Origin: Pseudomonas sp. PB106
GTDB lineage: Bacteria > Pseudomonadota > Gammaproteobacteria > Pseudomonadales > Pseudomonadaceae
DNA: 64,000 nt
Direction: 5' to 3'
NCBI RefSeq assembly: GCF_009764645.1
Contig: NZ_RWIM01000099.1
Coordinates: 1-64,000, forward strand
Each line of letters starts with the position of its first letter. The stretch's first letter is position 1. The notes below the pieces were generated by a model. The model saw nothing but the letters and a program-made list of their open reading frames with translations. It was not told where the DNA came from and did no database searches. This document shows positions 34,997-44,718 of this stretch, in pieces. A program made the position numbers and the translations under genes.

Positions 34997-36676
34997 TCAG
35001 TCTTTAAGAATGTCGCGATCCTTGGTTTCCGGCAGGAAGAACGTGCCGAGTATCGCCGTCATTACCGCGATGACGATCGGGTACCACAGCCCGTAATAGA
35101 TATCTCCGGTAGCCGCGACCATGGCAAATGCCACCGTCGGCAGGAACCCGCCAAACCAGCCGTTGCCAATGTGATACGGCAGCGACATCGAGGTATAGCG
35201 GATACGCGTCGGGAACAGTTCGACCAGCCACGCGGCAATGGGCCCGTACACCATGGTCACGTAAATCACCAGGATGGTCAGCAGGAGCAACACCATCGGG
35301 TAGTTGGTTTTCGCCGGGTCGGCTTTCTCCGGATAACCGGCCTCCTTGAGCGCGCTGCCCAGGGTGGCGGTAAAGGCGTCGTTGCGCGTCTTGAAGTCGG
35401 CTGCCGGCAACGCACTGCCTTCAAAACTCTCGACGACTTTGTCGCCAATGCGCACTTGCGCGACGGTGCCCGGTTCGGCGATCACGTTTTCATAAGGGAT
35501 CGCCCGTTTTGCCAGCAAGGTTTTCGCCAGGTCACAGGAACTGGTGAATTTGGCCTTGCCCACCGGATCGAACTGGAACGAGCATTGGTCGGGGTTGGCG
35601 ATCACTTTGACCGGGTTTTTCTCCTGAGCGATGAACACGTCAGGGTTGCCGTACTGGGTCAGCGCATGAAAGATCGGGAAGTAGGTCAGCGCCGCCAGAA
35701 TGCAGCCGACCATGATGATCGGCTTGCGCCCGATCCGATCAGACAGGCTGCCGAAAATCACGAAGAACGGTGTGCCGATCAGCAGCGAACCGGCGATCAA
35801 CAGGTTGGCGGTTTGCGGGTCGATCTTCAGCGTCTGCAACAGGAAAAACAGCGCATAGAACTGCCCGGTGTACCAGACCACCGCTTGCCCGGCTGTACCG
35901 CCAAGCAACGACATGATCACCACTTTGAGGTTGTCCCAGCGGGCGAAGGATTCGGTCAACGGCGCCTTCGACGCCTTGCCTTCGTCCTTCATTTTCTGGA
36001 ACACCGGCGACTCGCTCAGTTGCAGGCGGATGTACACCGACACGATCAGCAGCAGGATCGACAGCAGAAACGGAATCCGCCAGCCCCAGGCTTCGAACGC
36101 TTCAGTGCCCAGCGCAGTACGGCAGGCGAGGATCACCAGCAGCGAGAGGAACAGGCCGAGGGTCGCCGTGGTTTGAATCCACGAGGTGAAGAAACCGCGT
36201 CTGTTGCGGGGCGCATGTTCGGCGACGTAGGTTGCCGCGCCGCCGTACTCACCGCCCAGCGCCAGCCCTTGCAACAGGCGCAGCGTGATCAGAATCACCG
36301 GTGCCGCGACGCCGATGGTCGCGTATCCCGGCAACAAACCGACGATGGCTGTCGAGACGCCCATGATGACGATAGTGATAAGAAAGGTGTGCTTGCGCCC
36401 GATCATGTCACCGAGGCGGCCAAACACAATCGCGCCGAATGGCCGCACCGCGAAACCGGCGGCAAATGCCAGCAAGGCAAAGATGAACGCGGTGGTTTCG
36501 TTGACGCCGGCAAAGAAGTGTTTGGCGATGATCGCCGCCAGTGAGCCGTACAGGTAAAAGTCGTACCACTCGAAAACCGTGCCGAGCGAGGAGGCGAAGA
36601 TGACCTTGCGCTCCTCCTTGGTGATGCCGCCGCTGCGCGGTGGACTGCCGGTCGAAGCTGTGTCGATTGTGGCCAT
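34997..36676 (-). CDS. MFS transporter of the metabolite:H+ symporter (MHS) type with central insertion
   Basis: A protein of 559 residues, against about 430 for typical MHS proteins. It has the family N-terminus (VIFASSLGTVFEWYDFYLYGSLA), RPFGAIVFGRLGDMIGRKHTF and LLQGLALGGEYGGAATYVAEHAP. An extra soluble segment of about 110 residues (roughly 355-465), including two cysteines (NPDQCSFQF and FTSSCDLAKT), interrupts the second six-helix half. It should import a carboxylate or related metabolite with protons. Substrate unknown. It is monocistronic. Confidence 0.88.
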   Translation of the reverse strand: MATIDTASTGSPPRSGGITKEERKVIFASSLGTVFEWYDFYLYGSLAAIIAKHFFAGVNETTAFIFALLAFAAGFAVRPFGAIVFGRLGDMIGRKHTFLITIVIMGVSTAIVGLLPGYATIGVAAPVILITLRLLQGLALGGEYGGAATYVAEHAPRNRRGFFTSWIQTTATLGLFLSLLVILACRTALGTEAFEAWGWRIPFLLSILLLIVSVYIRLQLSESPVFQKMKDEGKASKAPLTESFARWDNLKVVIMSLLGGTAGQAVVWYTGQFYALFFLLQTLKIDPQTANLLIAGSLLIGTPFFVIFGSLSDRIGRKPIIMVGCILAALTYFPIFHALTQYGNPDVFIAQEKNPVKVIANPDQCSFQFDPVGKAKFTSSCDLAKTLLAKRAIPYENVIAEPGTVAQVRIGDKVVESFEGSALPAADFKTRNDAFTATLGSALKEAGYPEKADPAKTNYPMVLLLLTILVIYVTMVYGPIAAWLVELFPTRIRYTSMSLPYHIGNGWFGGFLPTVAFAMVAATGDIYYGLWYPIVIAVMTAILGTFFLPETKDRDILKD

Positions 36677-36855
36677 GGGTGTTCTCCGTCGTGCTTATTG
36701 TTGTAGGCCGGAGTCCCCCATTACTGCTTACCGCACTCTGGCCTTGTGGCAGATGCCGTCATCGTTTCCGCGTGAAGCTTGCACAGTCTGACTGCCTCGC
36801 CGCTCTGCGAGGTTTCCTTGAGCATAATCAGCTTTTGCCAGATATCCACTGACGC

Positions 36856-37623
36856 CTACGCCTTGACCCAACGCTGCCGGCTCCAAGCACTCAACCAGTC
36901 GACCATGAACACCAACACCAGCATCGCCAGGATCACCGTGCTGGCCTGCGCCTCCTGAAACAGGCTGAGGCTGACATAGAGCATCTGCCCGAGCCCGCCG
37001 GCACCGACAAACCCCAGCACACTGGCCATGCGGATGTTGTTTTCCCAGCGGTACAGGATGTACGCGAGCAACTGCGGCGCGAGGTTCGGCAAGGTGCCGT
37101 AGCAGAAGGCCAGGAGCGGATTGCCGCCCTGCAAACGAATGGCTTCCGCCGGTTGCGGCGGAGTGTTTTCCAGCGCTTCGGCGAACAGTCGACCGAGCAC
37201 GCCGGTGGTGTGCAAGGCGAGGGCGAGTGTGCCCGCGTTGGGGCCAAGGCCGGCGGCGAGCACCATCAATGCCGCCCAGACCAGTTCCGGAATGGCCCGC
37301 AAGGCGTTCAGCAGCAACCGCGAAACGCTTTGCAGCGGCCAGCCGAAACGTCCGGCGGCCGGCAAGGCGATCAGGATGCCGGCCATGGCCGCGAGCAAGG
37401 TGCCGAGGGCCGACATCGCCAGGGTTTCCATCGAGCCGTGGACGATGGCTTTGAGGTAGTCAGCGCTCAAGTCCGGGCTGAGAAAGCGCTGTATGTACGC
37501 GCCCATCTGCTTGAGGCTGTTGGTGCTGCCCAGTTCTTCCAGGTCCAGGCCCAGATACGTGAACGAGGCGACGACGGCGACCGCGATGGCGCCGATCAGC
37601 AGCAGGTTGATCAGGCGATTCAT
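36856..37623 (-). CDS. phnE: PhnE-like ABC permease (second)
   Basis: A protein of 255 residues with about six membrane helices and the EAA loop (EALENTPPQPAEAIRLQGGNPLLAFCYGTLPNLAPQLLAY) of phosphonate-type permeases. The start overlaps the stop of the first permease by four bases. It is the last gene of the importer operon. The two permeases are similar to each other over their C-terminal halves ([11 protein letters not shown] in this one, [11 protein letters not shown] in the other), pointing to an old duplication. Confidence 0.88.
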   Translation of the reverse strand: MNRLINLLLIGAIAVAVVASFTYLGLDLEELGSTNSLKQMGAYIQRFLSPDLSADYLKAIVHGSMETLAMSALGTLLAAMAGILIALPAAGRFGWPLQSVSRLLLNALRAIPELVWAALMVLAAGLGPNAGTLALALHTTGVLGRLFAEALENTPPQPAEAIRLQGGNPLLAFCYGTLPNLAPQLLAYILYRWENNIRMASVLGFVGAGGLGQMLYVSLSLFQEAQASTVILAMLVLVFMVDWLSAWSRQRWVKA

Positions 37624-38444
37624 GTCAGCCTCCAGCGCAGCAAACGGCTGAGTTGATCGGCGCCGAGCACCAGCAGCAGAAACGTCAGCAACATGCTGGC
37701 GACTTCACCGCCCGCAAACATACGGATCGACAAATCGATTTGCTGCCCCAAGCCCCCGGCACCGACAAACCCCATCACCACTGAAGCACGGATCGCACAT
37801 TCCCAGCGATACACCGTGTAGGAAAGCAGTTCCGCGCCGACATTGGGCAGCGTGCCGTAGGCAAATGCCGCCAGCCGACCACTGCCGGCCTGCAACAGCG
37901 CGTGCGTCGGGCGTTGATTGGTGGATTCGAAGATCTCTGCGTAGACCTTGCCGAGCATGCCGCTGTAAGTGATGGCAATGGCCAGCACACCCGCCGCCGG
38001 GCCGAGGCCGACCGCTCGTACAAACAGCAGCGCCCAGACGATTTCCGGCACGCTGCGCAGGAAAATCAACACACCGCGAACCGGCCAGCGCAGCAGACGC
38101 CCGAAACGGCTGGGCACGCCGCCGCGCGAGGCGGCGGACAGCGACAGGGCGCGGCTGGCGATCAGGCTGGCCGGCACGGCCAACAACAACGCCAAAGCCA
38201 TCCCCGCCGTGGCAATCGCCAGGGTTTGCAGGGTGGCTTTGAGCAGTATTTGCAGAAACGCTTCGTCATGCGCTGGCGGCCAGAACTGCGCAACAAAGCG
38301 GCCCATTTCGTTCTGACTACCCGGCAACAGCACGCCCAGATTCAGTTCACTGAGCTGAATGCCCGGCCACAGCAAGGCAATGGCCAGCAGCGTCAGAACC
38401 AGGCGAGGCCACGCCGCCGGATCCCGTGAATCGGCCTTCAGCAT
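37620..38444 (-). CDS. phnE: PhnE-like ABC permease (first)
   Basis: A protein of 274 residues, PhnE family: [74 protein letters not shown]. The N-terminal extension has a periplasmic segment ([26 protein letters not shown]). It overlaps the ATPase stop by seven bases and the next permease by four. It forms the channel with 36856-37623. Confidence 0.9.
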   Translation of the reverse strand: MLKADSRDPAAWPRLVLTLLAIALLWPGIQLSELNLGVLLPGSQNEMGRFVAQFWPPAHDEAFLQILLKATLQTLAIATAGMALALLLAVPASLIASRALSLSAASRGGVPSRFGRLLRWPVRGVLIFLRSVPEIVWALLFVRAVGLGPAAGVLAIAITYSGMLGKVYAEIFESTNQRPTHALLQAGSGRLAAFAYGTLPNVGAELLSYTVYRWECAIRASVVMGFVGAGGLGQQIDLSIRMFAGGEVASMLLTFLLLVLGADQLSRLLRWRLT

Positions 38445-39235
38445 CGTGGAATCTGCACAGTCAGGGGCGCTACCGCAGCGGTCGGCGATTGCAGTTTTTC
38501 GTTGGCGTACAGCGCGTCGAGCATCTCGGGGCTGACTTGCCCGGACGGGCTGTCGAAGAGAATCTGCCCGTCACGCAAACCGATGACTCGGGGAAAGTGC
38601 GACAACGCCAGATCCACCGCGTGCAGGCTCGCCACCAGGGTGACGTTGTGCTCACGGGCATGTCTGGAGAGGATCGACAACGTGTGCCCGGCCATGACCG
38701 GGTCCATCGCCGACACGGGCTCATCGGCCAAGAGAATCTCCGGCGCCTGATACAGCACGCGGGCGATGCCGACACGTTGCAGTTGGCCGCCGGACAGTTG
38801 CTGGCAATGGGCGAACAGTTTGTCGCCCAGATCCAGTCGCGCCAACGCCGCACGGGCACCAGCGACATCCAGCGGATGCAGCAGGTTCAACAGACTTTTA
38901 CCCAGACTCCACTGGCCGAGCATGCCGGCCAGCACCGCCGTGACCACGCGCTGGCGCGGTGGAATGGGCGGTGCCTGATGCACCAGGCCGATACGCGCAC
39001 GCAGGCGTTGGCGTTGGCGGGCGGACAAGTGCCAGGCGCGTTCACCGAGCACTTCAATTTCACCGCTGCTGGGCCGCAACGCGGTGGCCAGCAGGTTGAG
39101 CAGACTCGATTTGCCGGCCCCGGACGGGCCAATGATCGCGACCTGTTCGCCAGCGCCGATCTGCAAGTCGACACCGCGCAGGGCGTCGACTCCATTGGCG
39201 TGGCGCAAGCCGCCCTGGTTGAGGCTCAGGGTCAT
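38438..39235 (-). CDS. phnC: PhnC-like ABC ATP-binding protein
   Basis: A protein of 265 residues. Walker A is [12 protein letters not shown], signature [15 protein letters not shown], Walker [14 protein letters not shown] and the switch His SLHAVDLA. Sequence style ([26 protein letters not shown]) is that of PhnC. It is coupled by overlap with the binding protein upstream and the permease downstream. No phnF-P lyase or phosphite dehydrogenase genes are present, so the cargo may be another oxyanion. Confidence 0.9.
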   Translation of the reverse strand: MTLSLNQGGLRHANGVDALRGVDLQIGAGEQVAIIGPSGAGKSSLLNLLATALRPSSGEIEVLGERAWHLSARQRQRLRARIGLVHQAPPIPPRQRVVTAVLAGMLGQWSLGKSLLNLLHPLDVAGARAALARLDLGDKLFAHCQQLSGGQLQRVGIARVLYQAPEILLADEPVSAMDPVMAGHTLSILSRHAREHNVTLVASLHAVDLALSHFPRVIGLRDGQILFDSPSGQVSPEMLDALYANEKLQSPTAAVAPLTVQIPRC

Positions 39236-40095
39236 TTCAGCAGTTCGGCGGCGCGGGCGGCTTCCTCGATGCCCTTGTAATTTTCAGGCTTGGTGTCGAT
39301 GAACCGGCTGGCGGCCTGCAGATCGAGAATCTTCTTCTGCTCAGGGTTGGCCGGGTCGAGAGCGAGGAAGGCTTTTTTGATCTTCGCCGCGAGCGCCGGA
39401 TCAAGGGTGCCGCGCACGGTCCAGTTGTAATCGAAATAGGTCGGGGTGGTGGCGAAGACTTTGACCTTGTTTGTGTCGACCTTGCCGGCGTCGACCAGTT
39501 TCTGCCAGACGCTGGCGTTGAGCACACCGGCGTCAACTTTGCCGGCCTGCACCCAAGCGACGGTGGCGTCGTGGGCGCCGGAATAGGCGACACGGCTGAA
39601 ATAGGCTTCAGGCTTGATGTTGTCGTTCTTCAGCATGAAATAGCGCGGCATCAAACTGCCCGACGTCGACGAGACGGAACCGAAGGCGAAGGTCTTGCCT
39701 TTGAGGTCGGCGAGGCTATGCACGTTCGGGTCAGCGGTGATGAATTTGCTGGTGAACTGCGCATCCTGCTCACGCTGTACCAGCGGGATCACTGGGGTGG
39801 TGGCGTCGGTTTTCAAACGCGCCTGCACGAAGGTGAAGCCACCGAGCCAAGCCATGTCGAGGCGATCGGTCGCCAGTGCTTCTACCACCGCCGGATAATC
39901 GGCCACCGGGACGAACTGCACTTTCATGCCTAGTTGCTGCTCCAGATAAGCACCCAGCGGTTCGAACTTGCGCAGCAGTTCGGTCGGGGCTTCATCGGGA
40001 ATCGCGCTGACGCGCAGTACGTCGGCGGCTTGTGCAGCCAGTGCAGAAAAAGACAGGGCCAGGCCGGCGGTCAGTGCCAGGGTTCGTTTGAACAT
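39232..40095 (-). CDS. PhnD-like periplasmic oxyanion-binding protein
   Basis: A protein of 287 residues with signal peptide (cut near AAQA-AD). The mature start ([67 protein letters not shown]) is the PhnD family. [15 protein letters not shown] is the anion-binding loop. Related proteins bind phosphonates, phosphite or, in one annotated clade, probably selenate. It is first in the four-gene operon. About 350 bases upstream (40096-40447) hold no gene; the minus-strand promoter should be there. Confidence 0.88.
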   Translation of the reverse strand: MFKRTLALTAGLALSFSALAAQAADVLRVSAIPDEAPTELLRKFEPLGAYLEQQLGMKVQFVPVADYPAVVEALATDRLDMAWLGGFTFVQARLKTDATTPVIPLVQREQDAQFTSKFITADPNVHSLADLKGKTFAFGSVSSTSGSLMPRYFMLKNDNIKPEAYFSRVAYSGAHDATVAWVQAGKVDAGVLNASVWQKLVDAGKVDTNKVKVFATTPTYFDYNWTVRGTLDPALAAKIKKAFLALDPANPEQKKILDLQAASRFIDTKPENYKGIEEAARAAELLK

Positions 40096-40447
40096 GGAAA
40101 TCTCCGTTTCAGGGGCGTCGATAGAGCTGAAATGACGGGGTGAGGCGCAAACTCAGGGTAGACGAATCGGCGAGGTTATACGTATTCACACGCGCAAAGG
40201 CCAGCGCCATCGAGAAGAGGGCGGCGCGATTATGGGGGATGCAGCTTTTGACGAGCGCAAAGAAACTGTTACTGCGGTATTCCGTGCTGTGACAAAGGCA
40301 AGGTCTCTGCCTATTCTCCATGACACTCTCAACGTGGCAGCACCCACTCACTGTGTCCCGCCCATCACCAGAAGTTTCGTTCATGGATCAAGCGTTACTC
40401 AGATCATTAATTGTCCGGAAGTGGAAATCCGCGCTACGGGTGACGGG

Positions 40448-42004
40448 ATGAAGCGTTCCCGGCCGATGCCGATCGACCTGCGCGGACTGATACTACTGTT
40501 TGTACTGTTATCGGTCGTGGCGACCCTGTGCAACAGCCTTTATGTCGCCTATCGCGTGCAGCGCGAGGCCCTGATTCACTCGGCGCTGGAGGCTAACGCT
40601 GCCTACGCGGCGAAAGTCGCGTCCAGCATCGCCGAGTTTCTGGGGGCGGCGCACAATCATTTGAGTTACAGCGCGACCGTGCTGGCCGAACATTGGGGGG
40701 AGCCTGAGGCGTTGCGCAGGGAAGCCACGCGCCTGCAGGCGCAGGATACCGACTTCAACTCGGTGGCGATTCTGGATGCCAGCGGTCAAGTCCTTCAGGC
40801 GTATCCGCAAAGCCTGCAGATTGTCGGTGCCACACTGCAATCGCAGGGTATTCAGCAAGCGCTCAAGGAGCGCCGGCCCCTGGTCAGTGAGGTGTATGTG
40901 TCCTCGGCAGGGAACCTGGTGGTGTTCGTTTCGCAACCGGTATTCAGCTCCTCAGGCACATTTCTCGGGATCGTCGGCGGCTCTGTCTATTTGCTTGAGC
41001 AAAGCGCTTTTCACACCATTATCAGTCGCCACTTTCACCACGATGGCACGTTCGCGTTCGTGGCCGATGGCAACCGGCGGCTGTTGTATCACCCGGACGC
41101 GAAGCGGATCGGCGAAGTCCTGGGCTGGAGCCTTACGGTAGACGCCGCTTTGCGCGGTGAGAGCGGAACCTTGCAGGGTGACAACTACAAAGGCGTGCCG
41201 ATGCTCGCCGGTTACGCCCGGGTGCCGGATGCCAATTGGGCGGTGGTGGTGCAGCGACCTCGCGAGCGCAGCCTTGCCCCGTTGGGGCAACTGATGCGCG
41301 ACATGGTCGTCGGGATGGTGCCAGCGGGCCTGTTCGGCCTCGCGCTGATCCTCGTTGTAGCGACGCTGATTGCTCGGCCGCTGCGGCAGTTGTCGGCGGT
41401 AGCCGACCAGCTGTCAGCCCCTGACACCACGCAGCGGTTGGATCGGGTGCATGCCTGGTACCGCGACGCCGCCGCGATCCGCCAGGCGATGCTGGCTGGT
41501 GTGCAGTTGCTGCAACAGAAACTTGGCCAGCTTAGCCATGAAGCGCAAAGTGATCCCCTCACAGGCCTGGCCAATCGGCGCGCCATGGCTGCATCTCTGG
41601 AGTTGCTGGATCAGGCCGGGCAGGGGTATGCGGTGCTGGCGCTGGACATCGATCATTTCAAACGCGTCAACGACACCTTTGGACATGACGCTGGCGACGT
41701 TGCCCTGAAAAGCGTTGCCGACATCCTCAAACAGAACTCGCGTTCGGGCGATCTTGCGTGCCGTTCCGGTGGCGAAGAGTTCGCGCTGATTCTTCCTGAC
41801 GCCTCTCTGGAGACCGCGCGATTGATCGCACAGAGAATCCGCGCGCACCTCGAGGAAACCGAGGTGCCGCAGGTGGGAAGGTTGACGATGTCCATCGGTG
41901 TGGCGTGTCGCGATGCGGACGCTGCGACAGCGGCAAGCGTCTTGAAACTCGCGGACGAGCGGCTCTATGCCGCCAAACAAAACGGGCGCAACAGGGTGGT
42001 ATGA
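40448..42004 (+). CDS. Membrane diguanylate cyclase with periplasmic Cache sensor
   Basis: A protein of 518 residues. The ATG at 40448 (MKRSRPMPIDLRGLILLFVLL) is chosen over upstream starts because it opens directly into the first membrane helix. Helix one is ~12-34, a dCache-like periplasmic sensor ~40-280 (FVADGNRRLLYHPDAKRIGEVLG), helix two ~290-312, a HAMP-like linker, then GGDEF from ~350. The active site is SGGEEF and a complete inhibitory site (RSGD) lies five residues before it, so feedback-inhibited c-di-GMP synthesis is expected. Confidence 0.9.
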   Translation: MKRSRPMPIDLRGLILLFVLLSVVATLCNSLYVAYRVQREALIHSALEANAAYAAKVASSIAEFLGAAHNHLSYSATVLAEHWGEPEALRREATRLQAQDTDFNSVAILDASGQVLQAYPQSLQIVGATLQSQGIQQALKERRPLVSEVYVSSAGNLVVFVSQPVFSSSGTFLGIVGGSVYLLEQSAFHTIISRHFHHDGTFAFVADGNRRLLYHPDAKRIGEVLGWSLTVDAALRGESGTLQGDNYKGVPMLAGYARVPDANWAVVVQRPRERSLAPLGQLMRDMVVGMVPAGLFGLALILVVATLIARPLRQLSAVADQLSAPDTTQRLDRVHAWYRDAAAIRQAMLAGVQLLQQKLGQLSHEAQSDPLTGLANRRAMAASLELLDQAGQGYAVLALDIDHFKRVNDTFGHDAGDVALKSVADILKQNSRSGDLACRSGGEEFALILPDASLETARLIAQRIRAHLEETEVPQVGRLTMSIGVACRDADAATAASVLKLADERLYAAKQNGRNRVV

Positions 42005-42021
42005 ATGGCCGAATCGCTCTG

Positions 42022-42423
42022 TCAGGCCGCGTCGGGCAACCTGGCAATCACCTTGATCTCGAAATCAAACCCATACAGCCACGTCACGCCAACAGCGGTC
42101 ACGGTCGGGTGCGGTGCATCGCCCCAGAATTCCGTCAGCACGACATCCCAGATCGTTTCGAATTTCGACTGTGGGTCAACGATGAACACGGTGACATCGA
42201 CCACGTCGTCGAAGCTGCCTCCGGCTTCCTCAAGGATTGCATTGAGGTTGGTGAAGGCCTGACGCACCTGATTTTTCAGGTCCGGCTCGGGCGTGCCGTC
42301 CTCGGTGCTGCCGACTTGCCCGGAGACAAACAGAAAACCGTTGGAGCGGATGGCCGGCGAGTAACGATGGCGCTCGTACAAGGTGCGGCGGGCGGGTGGA
42401 AAAACAACATCGCGCTGAGTCAT
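42022..42423 (-). CDS. RidA-family protein lacking the catalytic arginine
   Basis: A protein of 133 residues. The ATG at 42423 (MTQRDVVFPPARRTLYERHRYSP) has GGAG just upstream. The fold is clear: AIRSNGFLFVSGQVG, QVRQAFTNLNAILEEAGGSFDDVVDVTVFIVD. In canonical RidA the C-terminal part reads PARSxVEV. Here it is HPTVTAVGV, so the arginine that binds the imine substrate is missing. It is therefore probably not an ordinary 2-iminobutanoate deaminase. It converges with the diguanylate cyclase and is divergent from a LysR gene. Confidence 0.85.
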   Translation of the reverse strand: MTQRDVVFPPARRTLYERHRYSPAIRSNGFLFVSGQVGSTEDGTPEPDLKNQVRQAFTNLNAILEEAGGSFDDVVDVTVFIVDPQSKFETIWDVVLTEFWGDAPHPTVTAVGVTWLYGFDFEIKVIARLPDAA

Positions 42424-42539
42424 GGGAGTGTCTCCTTCAGTTGAGTTGATGGAGTCACTGTAGGTATTTGCAGGCGAGTGATAAACGCGCAAGCTTGGCG
42501 CTCACTGTTTGTGAATCCCAAACAATCGAGGCGCGAACA

Positions 42540-43436
42540 TTGGACCGATTCGATGCAATGCAGGCCTTCGCGCGGGTGGTCGAGGCGGGAAGCTTCACCA
42601 AAGCGGCGGAAACCCTGCACATGAGCAAAACCACCGTGACCCAGTTGGTGCAGCAACTGGAAGCGCGCTTGCGCGTGAAGTTGCTCAACCGCACCACGCG
42701 CAAGGTCAACGTCACGGCTGACGGTGCCGCTTACTACGAGCGCGTGATCAAGTTGCTGGCAGACCTAGACGAAGCCGAAACCAGCCTGCCCGGTGCGGCG
42801 GCGGTGCCCGCTGGCCGATTGCGGGTCGACGTGCCGAGCCCGTTGGCGCGGCTGATCCTGATTCCCGCATTGCCCGACTTTCACGCGCGCTATCCGCACA
42901 TCCAGATCGACATGGGCGTCAGCGATCGCATCGTCGACATCATTGATGAGAACGTCGATTGCGTAGTGCGTGGCGGTGAATTACTCGATCAATCGTTGAT
43001 GGCGCGCAAGGTCGCTGATCTGCCGTTGGGCGTGTTTGCCGCACCGGCGTATCTGGCTCGCGCCGGAATACCTGTGCATCCACGAGAACTCGAAGATTCT
43101 CATCATCGAGTGGTCGGGTTCCTTTGGGCGCGCACCGGCAAACCGCTGCCTTACACCTTGCACAACGCCACGGAAAATCTGCAGATAAAAGGTCGTCACG
43201 TGCTGGCGGTTGACGACGGTAACGCCTATTTGGCGGCGGGTCTGGCCGGTATGGGCGTGCTGTGGCTGCCCAAATACATGTCCGCCGCCCACGAAGCAGT
43301 CGGCGAGCTGGTGCCGCTGTTCGAAGGCTGGCAACTGGAGTCGATGCCGCTCTACGTCGCGTATCCACCGAATCGGCACGTCAGTCTGAAGTTGCGAGTG
43401 TTTATTGATTGGGTAGTGGAGTTGATGTCGCATTAG
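42540..43436 (+). CDS. LysR-family transcriptional regulator
   Basis: A protein of 298 residues. Start TTG at 42540 is selected because translation gives the family N-terminus (M/LDRFDAMQAFARVVEAGSFTKAAETLHMSKTTVTQLVQQLEARL) and GAGG precedes it by about nine bases. The upstream frame to 42468 lacks domain character. HTH at 4-60, effector domain from ~90. It is divergent from the RidA-like gene with a 116-base gap, and probably regulates it. Confidence 0.87.
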   Translation: MDRFDAMQAFARVVEAGSFTKAAETLHMSKTTVTQLVQQLEARLRVKLLNRTTRKVNVTADGAAYYERVIKLLADLDEAETSLPGAAAVPAGRLRVDVPSPLARLILIPALPDFHARYPHIQIDMGVSDRIVDIIDENVDCVVRGGELLDQSLMARKVADLPLGVFAAPAYLARAGIPVHPRELEDSHHRVVGFLWARTGKPLPYTLHNATENLQIKGRHVLAVDDGNAYLAAGLAGMGVLWLPKYMSAAHEAVGELVPLFEGWQLESMPLYVAYPPNRHVSLKLRVFIDWVVELMSH

Positions 43437-43557
43437 AAAGGTGGTGCGCTTATTGCTTCCCAGCGCGGTAATGCCGTCAAAAAACCAACTCGAGCGGCGA
43501 CTTGAAAGCGTGCAGTGATGAGATGCATGACTTTCGAACCCAGGAGCTTCCCTTGCA

Positions 43558-44718
43558 ATGAATATGTACATCGATATTGTCGGCGCCTGTAACCTGAGCT
43601 GCCCCTCTTGCCCAATGGGCAACTCGGAAAATCTCAACTTCAAAAAAGCCATGCAGATCGACATGTTCAAACAGATCGTCGAAAAGGCCCGCACAGAAGG
43701 GGTCAAGACGATCTATCTGTACAACTGGACTGAGCCTTTGGTTCACCCGAAAATTGGCGAATTCATCGAGATCATCAACGCCGCCGGTATGGGCAGCGGT
43801 ATCAGTACCAACCTCAATCTTGCCAAGAATATGGAAAAGGCCTTGTTGGCCGAGCCGGGTTATTTCCGTATTTCGCTGTCAGGCTTCTATCAGGAAACCT
43901 ACAAAAAGGGCCATGTAGGCGGTGATATCGAAGTTGTAAAACAGAACATGATTGCGCTGCACGAGATCAAGCAGCGACTGGGTTTGAATACCCGTGTCGA
44001 CGTCTACTATCACCGCTACCTCGATAACATCGAAGAGGAAGCGCTGATGCGTGAGTTCAGCGAGCGCCTCGGCTTCAAGTTCACCACCGGTTATTCGGTG
44101 ATGATGCCGCTGGAGAAAACCCTGGCGATTATCGAGCGCGACCCTTCAGTCACCGATACCGATTATGAAACCTTGAAAAGACTGGCTCTGCCGCCCTATG
44201 ACGATATTGTCAATGTCGCCCAGCAGTACCCTCAGCAAGATTGCCTGCTCAAAGATGACTGGCTGGTGATCGACTGTAACGGCAACACGATCTTGTGCTG
44301 CACGATCTTCAATCAGAGCGAATATCAGGTCGGCAAGTACCTCGATATGCCGGTTGCGGAACTGATGCAGCGTAAAAACACGCAGAAAAACTGCGTCGAC
44401 ATGTGCAGCCGCTGCGCCAAGAAGGGCATGCATATCTACTCGATGTTCCCCAACCAAGGGGTGCTGGAGCGACATGCAGTCAATCGCATCATTGACTTCG
44501 AGAATCTCAGCAGCATGGGATTTGCCGTGGACAGCGAGTTACTGGGGCGTACGGGCGAAGTCAGTGCTGAAAACTTCGACGAGGCCCAGTATTTCCGATT
44601 GAACGAGGATGTGAGGCGCGCAGTGTCCACCGGTGAATTCTCAAGTGGTTACCAGCACTACGTGCTTCACGGTCGACTGGAGGGAAGATTGGGCGCTGGC
44701 GTGTTCTCGGTGGTTTGA
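43558..44718 (+). CDS. Radical SAM/SPASM protein with C-terminal NxDV-HY module
   Basis: A protein of 386 residues. The radical SAM cluster motif is CNLSCPSC (Cys11, 15, 18). SPASM-type auxiliary cysteines are Cys229, 240, 247, 248, 279, 283 and 286. Residues ~343-377 (AQYFRLNEDVRRAVSTGEF, SSGYQHYVLHGRLEGR) are a small module seen C-terminally in some glycosyltransferases, methyltransferases and surface proteins. GC content is lower than in the neighbours. It should cut SAM reductively to modify a peptide, sugar or RNA; the target is unknown and no precursor peptide gene is visible. Its 3' end overlaps the convergent LysR gene by 52 bases. Confidence 0.85.
   Translation: MNMYIDIVGACNLSCPSCPMGNSENLNFKKAMQIDMFKQIVEKARTEGVKTIYLYNWTEPLVHPKIGEFIEIINAAGMGSGISTNLNLAKNMEKALLAEPGYFRISLSGFYQETYKKGHVGGDIEVVKQNMIALHEIKQRLGLNTRVDVYYHRYLDNIEEEALMREFSERLGFKFTTGYSVMMPLEKTLAIIERDPSVTDTDYETLKRLALPPYDDIVNVAQQYPQQDCLLKDDWLVIDCNGNTILCCTIFNQSEYQVGKYLDMPVAELMQRKNTQKNCVDMCSRCAKKGMHIYSMFPNQGVLERHAVNRIIDFENLSSMGFAVDSELLGRTGEVSAENFDEAQYFRLNEDVRRAVSTGEFSSGYQHYVLHGRLEGRLGAGVFSVV

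Noticed and set aside
34949..36544. Plus-strand frame of 531 codons opposite the MHS transporter
   Set aside because: Translation is Arg/Gln/His-rich and featureless, while the minus strand encodes a complete transporter.
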